Positions 1 through 5,295 of a stretch of 5,295 bases of DNA are shown one piece after another (position 1 is the first letter of the stretch; the number at the start of each line of letters is the position of its first letter). Source of the DNA: an uncultured Sphingomonadales bacterium (GTDB lineage: Bacteria; Pseudomonadota; Alphaproteobacteria; Sphingomonadales; Sphingomonadaceae). Made by a program: the position numbers and the translations under genes. The DNA is taken from positions 1 through 5,295 of the forward strand of contig CAIWFP010000411.1 in assembly GCA_903911985.1 (NCBI GenBank). Direction: 5' to 3'. Below the pieces are notes generated by a model that was not told the origin of the DNA, ran no database searches, and saw nothing but the letters and a program-made list of their open reading frames with translations.

Positions 1-36
1 CGATTGTCCTTCGAACAGGCCTGCCTCGACCTGTAA
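1..36 (+). CDS. Possible 3' end of an upstream plus-strand gene
   Basis: Frame 1 from the window edge is open for eleven codons (RLSFEQACLDL) and ends in TAA at 34-36. The tail has ordinary amino-acid composition, and the same-strand FAH gene lies 224 nt downstream. Eleven residues are too few to identify a family, and short open frames at an edge occur by chance. The other two plus frames also run only a short way into the repeat before stopping (TAG at 48-50, TAA at 56-58). The choice of frame 1 rests mainly on its stop falling exactly where the structured repeat begins. This is a weak call. Confidence 0.25.
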   Translation, partial: RLSFEQACLDL

Positions 37-39
37 TAC

Positions 40-72
40 CAAGGCGCTAGGATGCTAACGCATCACGCCTTG
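40..72. other. Two-tier stem-loop, left half of the repeat
   Basis: CAAGGCG (40-46) pairs perfectly with CGCCTTG (66-72). It encloses a second perfect stem, GATGC (51-55) with GCATC (60-64), closed by a TAAC tetraloop. The bases CTAG on one side and A on the other form the internal loop. The CGCCTTGAA segment can instead pair with TTCAGGCG at 79-86 (8 bp with one bulged T), so two mutually exclusive folds exist. No U-tract follows, so this is not a Rho-independent terminator. Confidence 0.55.
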
Positions 73-96
73 AAAATGTTCAGGCGCCACACAGGC

Positions 97-140
97 TTAA
101 CCAAGGTTCGATGAGTCAAGCTCATCGAACCTTGGTATAA
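97..140. other. Perfect 16-bp inverted repeat, 5-nt loop
   Basis: ACCAAGGTTCGATGAG at 100-115 is the exact reverse complement of 121-136, with loop TCAAG at 116-120. TTA (97-99) can also pair with TAA (138-140) if A137 bulges, giving 19 bp in all. A 16-bp perfect foldback is well beyond chance in a window this size. Neither strand has a T-run after the stem, which argues against intrinsic termination. It could be a transposon or REP foldback, an operator for a dimeric regulator, or a mRNA-stabilising structure. Confidence 0.7.
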
Positions 141-218
141 GGGCGCTTCCGTCACGGGGGCAGCGGCTGCGCACCGGCGTTTGCCTGTCCAATGAAAGCT
201 TGCGCGGATTGGCGCCGC

Positions 219-230
219 GCCTCTAGAGGC
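219..230. promoter_or_regulatory. 12-bp perfect palindrome in the FAH leader
   Basis: GCCTCTAGAGGC is fully self-complementary and sits 30 nt before the FAH start codon. Its right half (GAGGCA, 226-231) can also pair with TGCCTC at 244-249, directly next to the Shine-Dalgarno sequence. It might be a regulator half-site pair or influence ribosome access. No regulator gene is visible in the window, so function is conjecture. Confidence 0.3.
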
Positions 231-249
231 AGGCAGCCCATTTTGCCTC

Positions 250-254
250 AGGAG
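250..254 (+). promoter_or_regulatory. Ribosome binding site that fixes the FAH start
   Basis: AGGAG lies 6 nt before the ATG at 261. The frame is open further upstream to an ATG at 192, but that codon has no comparable site, and the extra 23 residues do not look like the usual beginning of FAH-family proteins. The ATG at 261 is therefore preferred. Confidence 0.8.
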
Positions 255-260
255 TTTGTG

Positions 261-1121
261 ATGCGGTTCGTTCGATACGATGATGGCGGCACGCCCCGCC
301 TTGGCCTGGTTCGCGGCGAGGCGATCGTGTCGCTGGCGCCGATCGCGGACCGCTATCCCACCATGCACGCGATTATCGAGGGTGGTGACGCGGCACTGGC
401 CGCCGCGCGTGAACAGCTCGAAAAGGGTGCCGACGCGCTGGCGCTAAAAGATGCCCGGCTGCTCGCCCCCATCGAACGGCCTAGCAAGTTCATGGCCATC
501 GGTATGAACTACGCCAAACACCTCGAGGAAGCCGACCGTCTGGGTGTTCCGCGCTTTGCCCATCAGGTGTGGTTCAACAAGCAGACGACCTGCATTTCCG
601 GGCCCTTCGACACGATTGATCCGGGCGTCACCGAAAAGCTCGATTACGAGGTCGAACTCGGCGTGGTGATCGGCAAATCGGCCAAGAAGGTGAGTGTCGA
701 GAACGCCAGGGATTATGTCTTCGGCTATTTCGTGATGAACGACGTTTCCGCCCGCGACTGGCAGTTCCATTCGAACACCATGACGATGGGCAAGTCGTTC
801 GATACGCATGGCCCGATGGGCCCATGGATCATCACCGCCGATGAAGTGCCCGATCCGCACGCGCTTGATTTGCGCTGCTATGTAAACGGCGAAATGCGCC
901 AGTCGAACAACACCGGCAACATGATCGCGAACATATGGTCGCAGATTGCCTATCTCTCCACCGCCTTCACCCTGCTGCCCGGCGACCTGATCGCCACCGG
1001 CACGCCCGAGGGCGTTGCCGCCGGCATGGAACCCCCGGTGTTCCTGAAGCCGGGTGATGTCGTCCGCTGCGAGGTCGATGGCATCGGCGCGATCGAGAAC
1101 AAGGTGGTCGAGCCAGCCTGA
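261..1121 (+). CDS. Fumarylacetoacetate hydrolase (FAH) superfamily enzyme
   Basis: This 286-residue protein is a cytoplasmic metal-dependent hydrolase or decarboxylase of the FAHD1/acylpyruvase-like branch. The first 70 or so residues form the small N-terminal domain common in bacterial members (MRFVRYDDG, then GLVRGEAIVSL). The FAH fold follows. GMNYAKHLEE carries His87 and Glu90, matching the His-x-x-Glu catalytic dyad of FAHD1. LDYEVEL supplies metal ligands Glu130 and Glu132, and NDVSARDWQ supplies Asp161. The 29-residue spacing from the second Glu to the Asp is the same as in FAHD1. Lys178 in GKSFDTHGPMG and TGTPEGV at 246-252 complete the active site. Length is normal and no residue is missing. 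Family substrates include acylpyruvates, oxaloacetate, 2-hydroxyhepta-2,4-dienedioate and 2,4-diketo-3-deoxy sugar acids. Sequence alone does not choose between them. The gene stands alone on the plus strand, convergent with the dehydrogenase operon. Confidence 0.92.
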   Translation: MRFVRYDDGGTPRLGLVRGEAIVSLAPIADRYPTMHAIIEGGDAALAAAREQLEKGADALALKDARLLAPIERPSKFMAIGMNYAKHLEEADRLGVPRFAHQVWFNKQTTCISGPFDTIDPGVTEKLDYEVELGVVIGKSAKKVSVENARDYVFGYFVMNDVSARDWQFHSNTMTMGKSFDTHGPMGPWIITADEVPDPHALDLRCYVNGEMRQSNNTGNMIANIWSQIAYLSTAFTLLPGDLIATGTPEGVAAGMEPPVFLKPGDVVRCEVDGIGAIENKVVEPA

Positions 1122-1148
1122 ACGCGCGCATCCTTGCGAAAGAACGAC

Positions 1149-1180
1149 AAGGCTCCGCGCGCTGCACGCGCGGAGCCTTT
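1149..1180. terminator. Strong hairpin terminator after the FAH gene
   Basis: GGCTCCGCGCG (1151-1161) and CGCGCGGAGCC (1167-1177) form a perfect 11-bp GC-rich stem with loop CTGCA. Flanking AA/TT extend it to 13 bp. It starts 27 nt after the FAH stop codon. Only TTT follows on the plus strand, so the U-tract is short, but such hairpins commonly end transcripts in GC-rich bacteria. It also lies 165 nt beyond the end of the minus-strand operon and could stop that transcript too. I found no better terminator in 1181-1344. Confidence 0.7.
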
Positions 1181-1344
1181 ATGCCCAGAGTGTTTTCGTG
1201 CCAGACGGGCCGCAGGCTGGCGAGGCTGATCAACTGGCACTCGGAGCCGAAGGCCAGCGCGGTTAAGACACGACAAGCCGCTTGATCTGGTGCGCGCTCT
1301 CCTCGCAGGACCGGCGTTGTAATCGGTCGGGCGGCAGCGGCGGA
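1181..1344. other. Gap between convergent genes, no gene recognised
   Basis: This stretch between the hairpin and the stop codon of the minus-strand operon holds no convincing coding frame on either strand. The only structure noted is a loose 7-bp inverted repeat (GTGCCAG 1198-1204, CTGGCAC 1234-1240) separated by 29 nt, with no T-run after it. It is probably the 3' untranslated end of the minus-strand operon. Confidence 0.5.
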
Positions 1345-2124
1345 TCAGGCCGCGCCCAGCTTGTCGGTTCCCGATGTCAGGACCCGGTCGCCCATGCGCA
1401 GCCGTGCCTGTTCCTCGGCGGCGAGCCCCTGCGAGGTGGGGTTCTGCACGGCGTCCTTGGTCAGCTTGCCGGTCAACCAGTCCCAATGCGTCACGCGCAG
1501 GCTTGCACCATCAACACAGGGCGCATCGGCCAGCAATCGACTGTTTTGCCATGCCTCCCATGCGGCGGCATCGTTCAGCTTGTGGATGCCGACATAGCGA
1601 TGGCCCGGCGTGGTCGGGATCATCTGGCCATATTCGCGGAACATGGCGAAGGCCGAGGATTTTACCCCGGGCCGGCGCGCGGCTTGGGGCAGATAGCTAT
1701 CGGCATACCAGGCGCGAAACGCGTCCTCCTGCCCTGGCGCGGCGTTCAGCTGTTCGAGAATGACACCGCCAGTGTGCGGGGTTTCGGGATCATTGTCGCG
1801 GAAGGCCAGCGGGTAGTAGTGGTAGTCCTCCAGCACGGTGTCATCGATGGCATCGGTGACCATCATGCGGGACGTCAGCGCGTTTTCCCAATGCTCGCGC
1901 GAGAAGCGTTCAGGATCGAACACGTCGTAAAAGGCCAGGCACTGCCAGTCGAAGCTGGCGGGCAGGTCCGTCGGTTGCTGGGCGCTGCGGCTGAAACGCT
2001 GGGCGGCGATCGAGCCGCGAAAGCGCAGGGCGTCGCGGATGTGGATGTTGGTGTACCAGTCATCAAGATCCGCCTCGCGGCCGGGGCGGGCCTTGGTGAG
2101 GACAACGAGAACCGCCTCGATCAT
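1345..2124 (-). CDS. Duplicated dimeric alpha/beta-barrel (ferredoxin-like) protein, function unknown
   Basis: This 259-residue soluble protein has no signal peptide or membrane segment. It contains two copies of a ferredoxin-like unit of the dimeric alpha/beta-barrel type (EthD-like and related small enzymes). Copy one spans about residues 2-85: strand VLVVLTKARPG, helix with DDWYTNIHIRDAL, then strand CLAFYDV. Copy two spans about 118-200: GGVILEQLNAAPG, RAWYADSYLPQAARRPGV, then RYVGIHKL. The shared pattern is strand, PGxE, WY, then a helix start. His28 of copy one (WYTNIH) is replaced by Tyr144 in copy two. A 60-residue C-terminal tail follows. The start codon overlaps the SDR stop codon as ATGA, and GGGAGGG lies 8 nt upstream, so translation is probably coupled. 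The operon position suggests an accessory enzyme, perhaps an isomerase, dehydratase or monooxygenase-like step on a dehydrogenase product. That role is inference. Confidence 0.85.
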   Translation of the reverse strand: MIEAVLVVLTKARPGREADLDDWYTNIHIRDALRFRGSIAAQRFSRSAQQPTDLPASFDWQCLAFYDVFDPERFSREHWENALTSRMMVTDAIDDTVLEDYHYYPLAFRDNDPETPHTGGVILEQLNAAPGQEDAFRAWYADSYLPQAARRPGVKSSAFAMFREYGQMIPTTPGHRYVGIHKLNDAAAWEAWQNSRLLADAPCVDGASLRVTHWDWLTGKLTKDAVQNPTSQGLAAEEQARLRMGDRVLTSGTDKLGAA

Positions 2125-2963
2125 GCGCCTTGCCCTCCCGCCGGAGTGAAGGGTTTGGCCGGTGCCCCCATGGTGGCGCGATAGGAGACCGGCTGCTTGC
2201 CGTCGGTATCGCGGATGCCATAGCGTTCACCCAGTTCCGCGCCGATCAGCGCCTGGCCGTTGAGCTTCAACAGGTCCGGGTCGCGGTACAGCGCATCGAT
2301 GACCAGCCCGGAGAATTCGGGCGTTTCCCAATGTGGCAGCATGGCGCGCAGTTCGTCGGGGATATGCTCCGGCGGCATCGCACGCACGGCATCGGTGAGG
2401 ATGAAGCCGGGCCACAGGGCGATGGCGGCCACGCCATGCGGGGCCAGATCCACCGCCATGTCGGCCATCATCTTGTCCGTGCCGGCCTTGGCCGCGCCAT
2501 AGGCGGCGCCGTGGAAATAGGAAACGGCGCCATAGAACGATATGCTGGCGATCAGCCCCTTGCCCGCGGCCACCATCATCGGCGCCGCATGCCACGCCGC
2601 GACATAGTTCGACCGCAGGCCGACATCGATCATATCCACCAGCTTGAGCGGCTTTTCCCAGAACCCGCCGGGTGCGATCAGTTCCTGACCATAAACAGCG
2701 GCGGCGTTGTTCACCAGAATGTCCAGCCCGCCCAGATCGCGCTTTATCTGCGCAAAGGTGGCGGCGACCTGTTCGTCCTCGGCATGATCACAGACAATGG
2801 CCAGCGGCTTGCCGCCAGCGGTCTTGATCTCCCCGGACACGGCGGCCAGTTCGTCCGCATTGCGTCCGGTGACGCACACCGTGGCGCCGGTGGAGGCCAG
2901 AGCGCGGGCTATGCCCCGTCCTAGCCCGCGCGTTGCTCCGGTAACGACGGCGACAGTGCTCAT
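2121..2963 (-). CDS. DHRS1-like short-chain dehydrogenase/reductase (SDR)
   Basis: This 280-residue NAD(P)-dependent oxidoreductase has a Rossmann fold and is expected to be cytoplasmic. The nucleotide motif TGATRGLG is at 8-15. Arg34 after the second strand (VTGRN) favours NADP(H). Asp59 follows the third strand, and NNAAA is at 85-89. The catalytic set is Ser142, Tyr155 and Lys159 (YGAAK), with the usual 13-residue Ser-Tyr spacing. The PG motif is at 185-186. The C-terminal half (GLRSNY, LWPG, ETPEFSG, RYGIRDTDGKQP) resembles human DHRS1 and its bacterial relatives more than FabG-type SDRs. Substrate is not predictable; DHRS1-type enzymes reduce varied ketones and aldehydes. The ATG at 2963 is chosen because the motif begins at once and AAGGAA lies 6 nt upstream. 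The frame continues to 3008, but that would overlap the preceding gene. The gap to that gene is 10 nt, and the stop overlaps the next start. Confidence 0.93.
   Translation of the reverse strand: MSTVAVVTGATRGLGRGIARALASTGATVCVTGRNADELAAVSGEIKTAGGKPLAIVCDHAEDEQVAATFAQIKRDLGGLDILVNNAAAVYGQELIAPGGFWEKPLKLVDMIDVGLRSNYVAAWHAAPMMVAAGKGLIASISFYGAVSYFHGAAYGAAKAGTDKMMADMAVDLAPHGVAAIALWPGFILTDAVRAMPPEHIPDELRAMLPHWETPEFSGLVIDALYRDPDLLKLNGQALIGAELGERYGIRDTDGKQPVSYRATMGAPAKPFTPAGGQGA
2133..2139 (-). promoter_or_regulatory. Internal ribosome binding site for the alpha/beta-barrel gene
   Basis: GGGAGGG on the minus strand lies inside the last codons of the SDR gene, 8 nt before the overlapping ATG at 2124. 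It supports that start and re-initiation after the SDR stop codon. Confidence 0.6.
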
Positions 2964-2969
2964 GGCTGG

Positions 2970-2975
2970 TTCCTT
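2970..2975 (-). promoter_or_regulatory. Ribosome binding site of the SDR gene, overlapping the upstream stop
   Basis: The minus strand reads TAAGGAA, in which TAA is the stop codon of the PQQ dehydrogenase and AAGGAA is the Shine-Dalgarno sequence, 6 nt before ATG at 2963. This decides the SDR start and indicates one transcript for the two genes. Confidence 0.7.
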
Positions 2976-5295
2976 ACTGCTTTGGGGTGTGAGGCAGGGC
3001 ATAGGCAATCAGCTGGTCGCTGTAGCCCGACAGGATGCCGCCATGCCCGCCTGCGGCGATAACGATGAACTGGCGGCCCGATGGGGCGGACCAATAGCTG
3101 ACCGGGTTGGCATTGCCGCCGGCGGGCAGGCGGCCCTTCCACAATTCCTGCCCGGTATGGATGTCATAGGCGTGGAACATGTGTTCCTGCGTGGCGCCGA
3201 TGAAGGCGAGGCCGGAGGCCGTTATCACCGCGCCGCCGATGTTGGGCACGCCCATCGGGATCGGCAGGCCGGTGCGCAGGAGCAAGGGCCCGCTGTCGCG
3301 CATCGTGCCGAAGGGCTTTTGCCACAACAGCTTGGCGGTGTTGAGGTCGAGCGCGCTGATCGTGCCGTAAGGCGGCTGGTTGCAAGGCGTCAACAGCGGG
3401 GACAGGAACGGCGACACCGAGACGGCATAGGGTGTCCCCGCCTGCGCCACCGGCCCGGCAACATTCTCGTAGCTCGGCTTGGCCACCGGCCTCAGCCCCA
3501 TGACGTCGGCCAGCCTGCGCGGGATCAGGCGGTTGTAGCTCAGCACATGCGAGGAGTTGACGATCACGATCTGGTGAACCGGATCGACCGCCACGCTCCC
3601 CCAGTTCTGCCCGCCAAGCGACCCGGGCCAGGTGACTGTGGCCCGGTCGTCGCCGATCGGCGTCATCGTCCCGTCGAACCGCGCCCGCCGGAAGCGCAGG
3701 CGGCACCACGCCTGATCGACCAGCGCCACGCCCCACATCGTCTTCTCGCTGGGCTCGGCGCCGCGGAAGCTGGGCAGGCCTGTGGAGAAGGGTTGCGTGG
3801 GCGAGGAATGTTCGCCAACCGCATTGCTGACCGGCACTTTCTGCTCGGTGACTGCGGCGATCGGCGCGCCAGTGCGGCGGTCGAGCATAAACAATTCGCC
3901 GCGCTTGGTTGGTTGCAGCAGGGCGGGGCGGCCATCGGCCAGATCGACCAGCACCGGCTGCGAGGCGACATCGTAATCCCACAGGTCGTGGTGGGTGGTC
4001 TGAAACGACCAACGCACCTTGCCGGTGGTGCCATCCAGCGCGACGACGGCGCCCGAATATTTGTCCATCGCCGGGGTGCGCTGGCCGCCGTAGTAGTCCG
4101 GCGTCGCGCCGCCCATCGGCGCATAGACCAGCCCCAGCGCGGGATCGACGCTCATCACGCTCCAGCTGTTGGGGGTGCCGGGTGTATAGGTCTCGCCCGC
4201 CGCCGGTTCGCCCGAACGGTCCGGTCGGCCAATGTCCCACGCCCAGGCGAGCTTTCCGGTCACCGCGTCAAAGGCGCGGATCACGCCCGATGGCTCGCCG
4301 GTCATCTGTCCATCCGTGACCCAACCGCCCAGCACCAGCTTGCCGGCAACGACGGCGGGCGGCGAGGTGACATGGTAATAGCCCTTGGGCGCGGCGCTCA
4401 TGCCCTTGAGCAGATTGACCTCACCGTTTTGGCCAAAGCCGGGGCAGGGCTTGCCGGTTTCGGCATCGACGGCCAGCAGGCGGCTGTCGATCGTGGCGGT
4501 GTAGACGCGGGCGGCGCAAGCAGCGCCAGCGGCGGCGTCTGGCAGCTTGTAGTAGCTGACACCGCGGCAGGTCTGGCCGAAAATACCGGTGGTGTCGGCA
4601 TGGGCAACGAAGCGCCACGCCTGTTTGCCGGTTTCGGCGTTGAGGGCGATGATGTCGTTATAGCCGGTGCAGAAGAACAGCTTGTCGCCCACCTTGAGCG
4701 GGGTCGCCTCGAAGGGGGCGCGCTGGCCGTTGGGCTCCCTGCCCAGCGAGAAGCGCCAGGCTTCGGTCAGCGCGCCGACATTGCCCGGGGTGATTTGCGC
4801 GAGCGGCGAGTAGCGGTTGCCGCCCGGCACCTTGCCATAGCTGGTCCATTCGCCTTGCGCGGGGTCGGTTGGGCCCACAGCCGCTTGCGACAGATCCGTA
4901 CCGCCGGTGATGCGGTCGTTCCAGTAGATCCACGCGGTGCCGGCAACGATGCCGGCGATGGCGAGACCCAGCAGCGCCCGGCTGAGCGGCGTTGAGCGCC
5001 GGGCACCGAGCGAACGGCGCACCCACGGGGTGAGCAGCCACAGGCCGATGCCGGTCAGCAAGCCCAGCCGCCCCGCCAGCGCCCAGCCGTTAAAGCCCGA
5101 TTCCCACAGCTCCCACACCAGCGTGCCTGTCCACAACAGGGCAAACAGCTTGAGCGACGCGGGTGACTGCCGCCACAGGCGCCAGCCGGTGAGGGCCAGC
5201 AGGATTGCGGCGATCAGATAATAGGCGGAGCCGCCCGCCAGCAGAAGTTGCCCGCCCAGCCAGAACAACCCGCCCGCCAGCAGGATAAGTATGAC
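2974..5295 (-). CDS. Membrane-bound PQQ-dependent dehydrogenase, glucose/quinate/shikimate family (5' end outside window)
   Basis: This Gcd-like quinoprotein oxidises its substrate in the periplasm and passes electrons to ubiquinone. The visible part is 773 residues. The frame stays open to the window edge, and a TTG at 5268 lies inside the first membrane helix, so the true start is probably 10-20 codons further out (E. coli Gcd has 796). Numbering below counts that TTG as 1. Five membrane helices occupy about -9 to 12, 14-32, 39-56, 64-82 and 95-116, followed by the eight-bladed PQQ propeller. By residue-by-residue comparison with E. coli Gcd as I remember it, Trp369 (PNSW) matches Trp404, Asp431 (HHDLWD) matches the proton acceptor Asp466, Lys455 matches PQQ-contacting Lys493, and His742 (AGGHG) matches His775. 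Gly231 (GQTCRGVSYY) replaces His262 and Gly320 (VTDGQ) replaces metal ligand Asn355, while Asp319 is kept for Asp354. The substrate may therefore not be glucose. It is the first visible gene of the operon. Confidence 0.93.
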   Translation of the reverse strand, partial: VILILLAGGLFWLGGQLLLAGGSAYYLIAAILLALTGWRLWRQSPASLKLFALLWTGTLVWELWESGFNGWALAGRLGLLTGIGLWLLTPWVRRSLGARRSTPLSRALLGLAIAGIVAGTAWIYWNDRITGGTDLSQAAVGPTDPAQGEWTSYGKVPGGNRYSPLAQITPGNVGALTEAWRFSLGREPNGQRAPFEATPLKVGDKLFFCTGYNDIIALNAETGKQAWRFVAHADTTGIFGQTCRGVSYYKLPDAAAGAACAARVYTATIDSRLLAVDAETGKPCPGFGQNGEVNLLKGMSAAPKGYYHVTSPPAVVAGKLVLGGWVTDGQMTGEPSGVIRAFDAVTGKLAWAWDIGRPDRSGEPAAGETYTPGTPNSWSVMSVDPALGLVYAPMGGATPDYYGGQRTPAMDKYSGAVVALDGTTGKVRWSFQTTHHDLWDYDVASQPVLVDLADGRPALLQPTKRGELFMLDRRTGAPIAAVTEQKVPVSNAVGEHSSPTQPFSTGLPSFRGAEPSEKTMWGVALVDQAWCRLRFRRARFDGTMTPIGDDRATVTWPGSLGGQNWGSVAVDPVHQIVIVNSSHVLSYNRLIPRRLADVMGLRPVAKPSYENVAGPVAQAGTPYAVSVSPFLSPLLTPCNQPPYGTISALDLNTAKLLWQKPFGTMRDSGPLLLRTGLPIPMGVPNIGGAVITASGLAFIGATQEHMFHAYDIHTGQELWKGRLPAGGNANPVSYWSAPSGRQFIVIAAGGHGGILSGYSDQLIAYALPHTPKQ

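Larger units (their letters stand above)
34..140. repeat. Hairpin-rich MITE/REP-like intergenic element
   Basis: The unit is bounded by TACCAAGG at 37-44 and its exact reverse complement CCTTGGTA at 130-137, an 8-bp perfect inverted repeat. TAA stands directly outside each end (34-36 and 138-140), as a 3-bp target duplication would. Inside are two strong stem-loops: 40-72 and 97-140. A third ACCAAGG copy lies at 100-106. There is no open reading frame of note. Terminal inverted repeats, direct flanking triplets, small size and internal foldback are features of non-autonomous miniature elements and of REP-type repeats. No family is assigned, and a 3-bp flanking match alone could be chance. Alternatively it is a structured leader controlling the downstream gene. 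Confidence 0.5.

Noticed and set aside
70..98. TTGAAA at 70-75 as a -35 promoter box
   Set aside because: At 17-nt spacing the -10 position reads AGGCTT, which is a poor match, and the bases are already explained by the hairpins.
192..260. Upstream ATG at 192 as the start of the FAH gene
   Set aside because: The ATG at 261 has AGGAG 6 nt before it and gives the normal family N-terminus. The extra 23 residues resemble translated leader sequence.
1198..1240. A 7-bp inverted repeat (GTGCCAG/CTGGCAC) considered as a terminator for the minus-strand operon
   Set aside because: The 29-nt loop is long, the stem short, and no T-run follows on the minus strand.
950..1486. A minus-strand frame spanning the convergent intergenic gap
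   Set aside because: It overlaps the ends of two supported genes, runs through the terminator hairpin, and its Arg-rich translation matches no family I recognise.
1282..2184. A 300-codon plus-strand frame opposite the alpha/beta-barrel gene
   Set aside because: It is the mirror of the minus-strand gene, has no recognisable family features, and conflicts with the clear operon structure on the minus strand.
2797..4995. A very long plus-strand open frame (over 700 codons) opposite the PQQ dehydrogenase
   Set aside because: It is antisense to a gene with clear family motifs throughout. Its translation is low-complexity and rich in Arg, Gly, His and Ala, typical of frames opened by high GC at third codon positions.
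5266..5268. TTG as the start codon of the PQQ dehydrogenase
   Set aside because: The frame continues upstream with a hydrophobic run (VILILLAGG) that completes the first membrane helix, so the true start lies outside the window.

Overview
This window is GC-rich and densely coded, with short intergenic gaps. It looks like the chromosome of a heterotrophic proteobacterium. The gene families, codon use and the full-length membrane PQQ dehydrogenase fit an alphaproteobacterium of the Sphingomonadales type (for example Novosphingobium-like). That placement is inference from general resemblance, as there is no rRNA or other marker gene here.

Layout: positions 1-36 may be the last codons of a plus-strand gene. 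Positions 34-140 are non-coding and strongly structured: a compact, hairpin-rich unit bounded by short inverted repeats, resembling a miniature transposable element or REP-like repeat. A leader with a 12-bp palindrome then precedes a plus-strand gene (261-1121) for a fumarylacetoacetate hydrolase (FAH) superfamily enzyme whose metal ligands and catalytic dyad are intact. A strong 13-bp hairpin follows at 1149-1179. The rest of the window is a minus-strand operon transcribed from right to left towards the FAH gene. Its genes are a membrane-bound PQQ-dependent dehydrogenase of the glucose/quinate/shikimate family (5295-2974, 5' end outside the window), a DHRS1-like short-chain dehydrogenase (2963-2121), and a duplicated ferredoxin-like (dimeric alpha/beta barrel) protein of unknown function (2124-1345).

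The three minus-strand genes are packed with a 10-nt gap and then a 4-nt ATGA overlap, so they are almost certainly co-transcribed and the last two translationally coupled. The PQQ enzyme should oxidise a sugar or polyol-like substrate on the periplasmic face and pass electrons to ubiquinone. The SDR and the small alpha/beta-barrel protein would act in the cytoplasm. The FAH enzyme could cleave a diketo or acylpyruvate-type acid, but it is convergent with the operon and its membership in the same pathway is unproven.

The points most worth a second look are the structured repeat at 34-140 and the PQQ dehydrogenase. The latter keeps its redox catalytic residues but has glycine where the E. coli glucose dehydrogenase has its substrate-related His262 and its metal-ligand Asn355. 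I do not see a clearly novel multi-gene system; the window is mainly ordinary catabolic genes.
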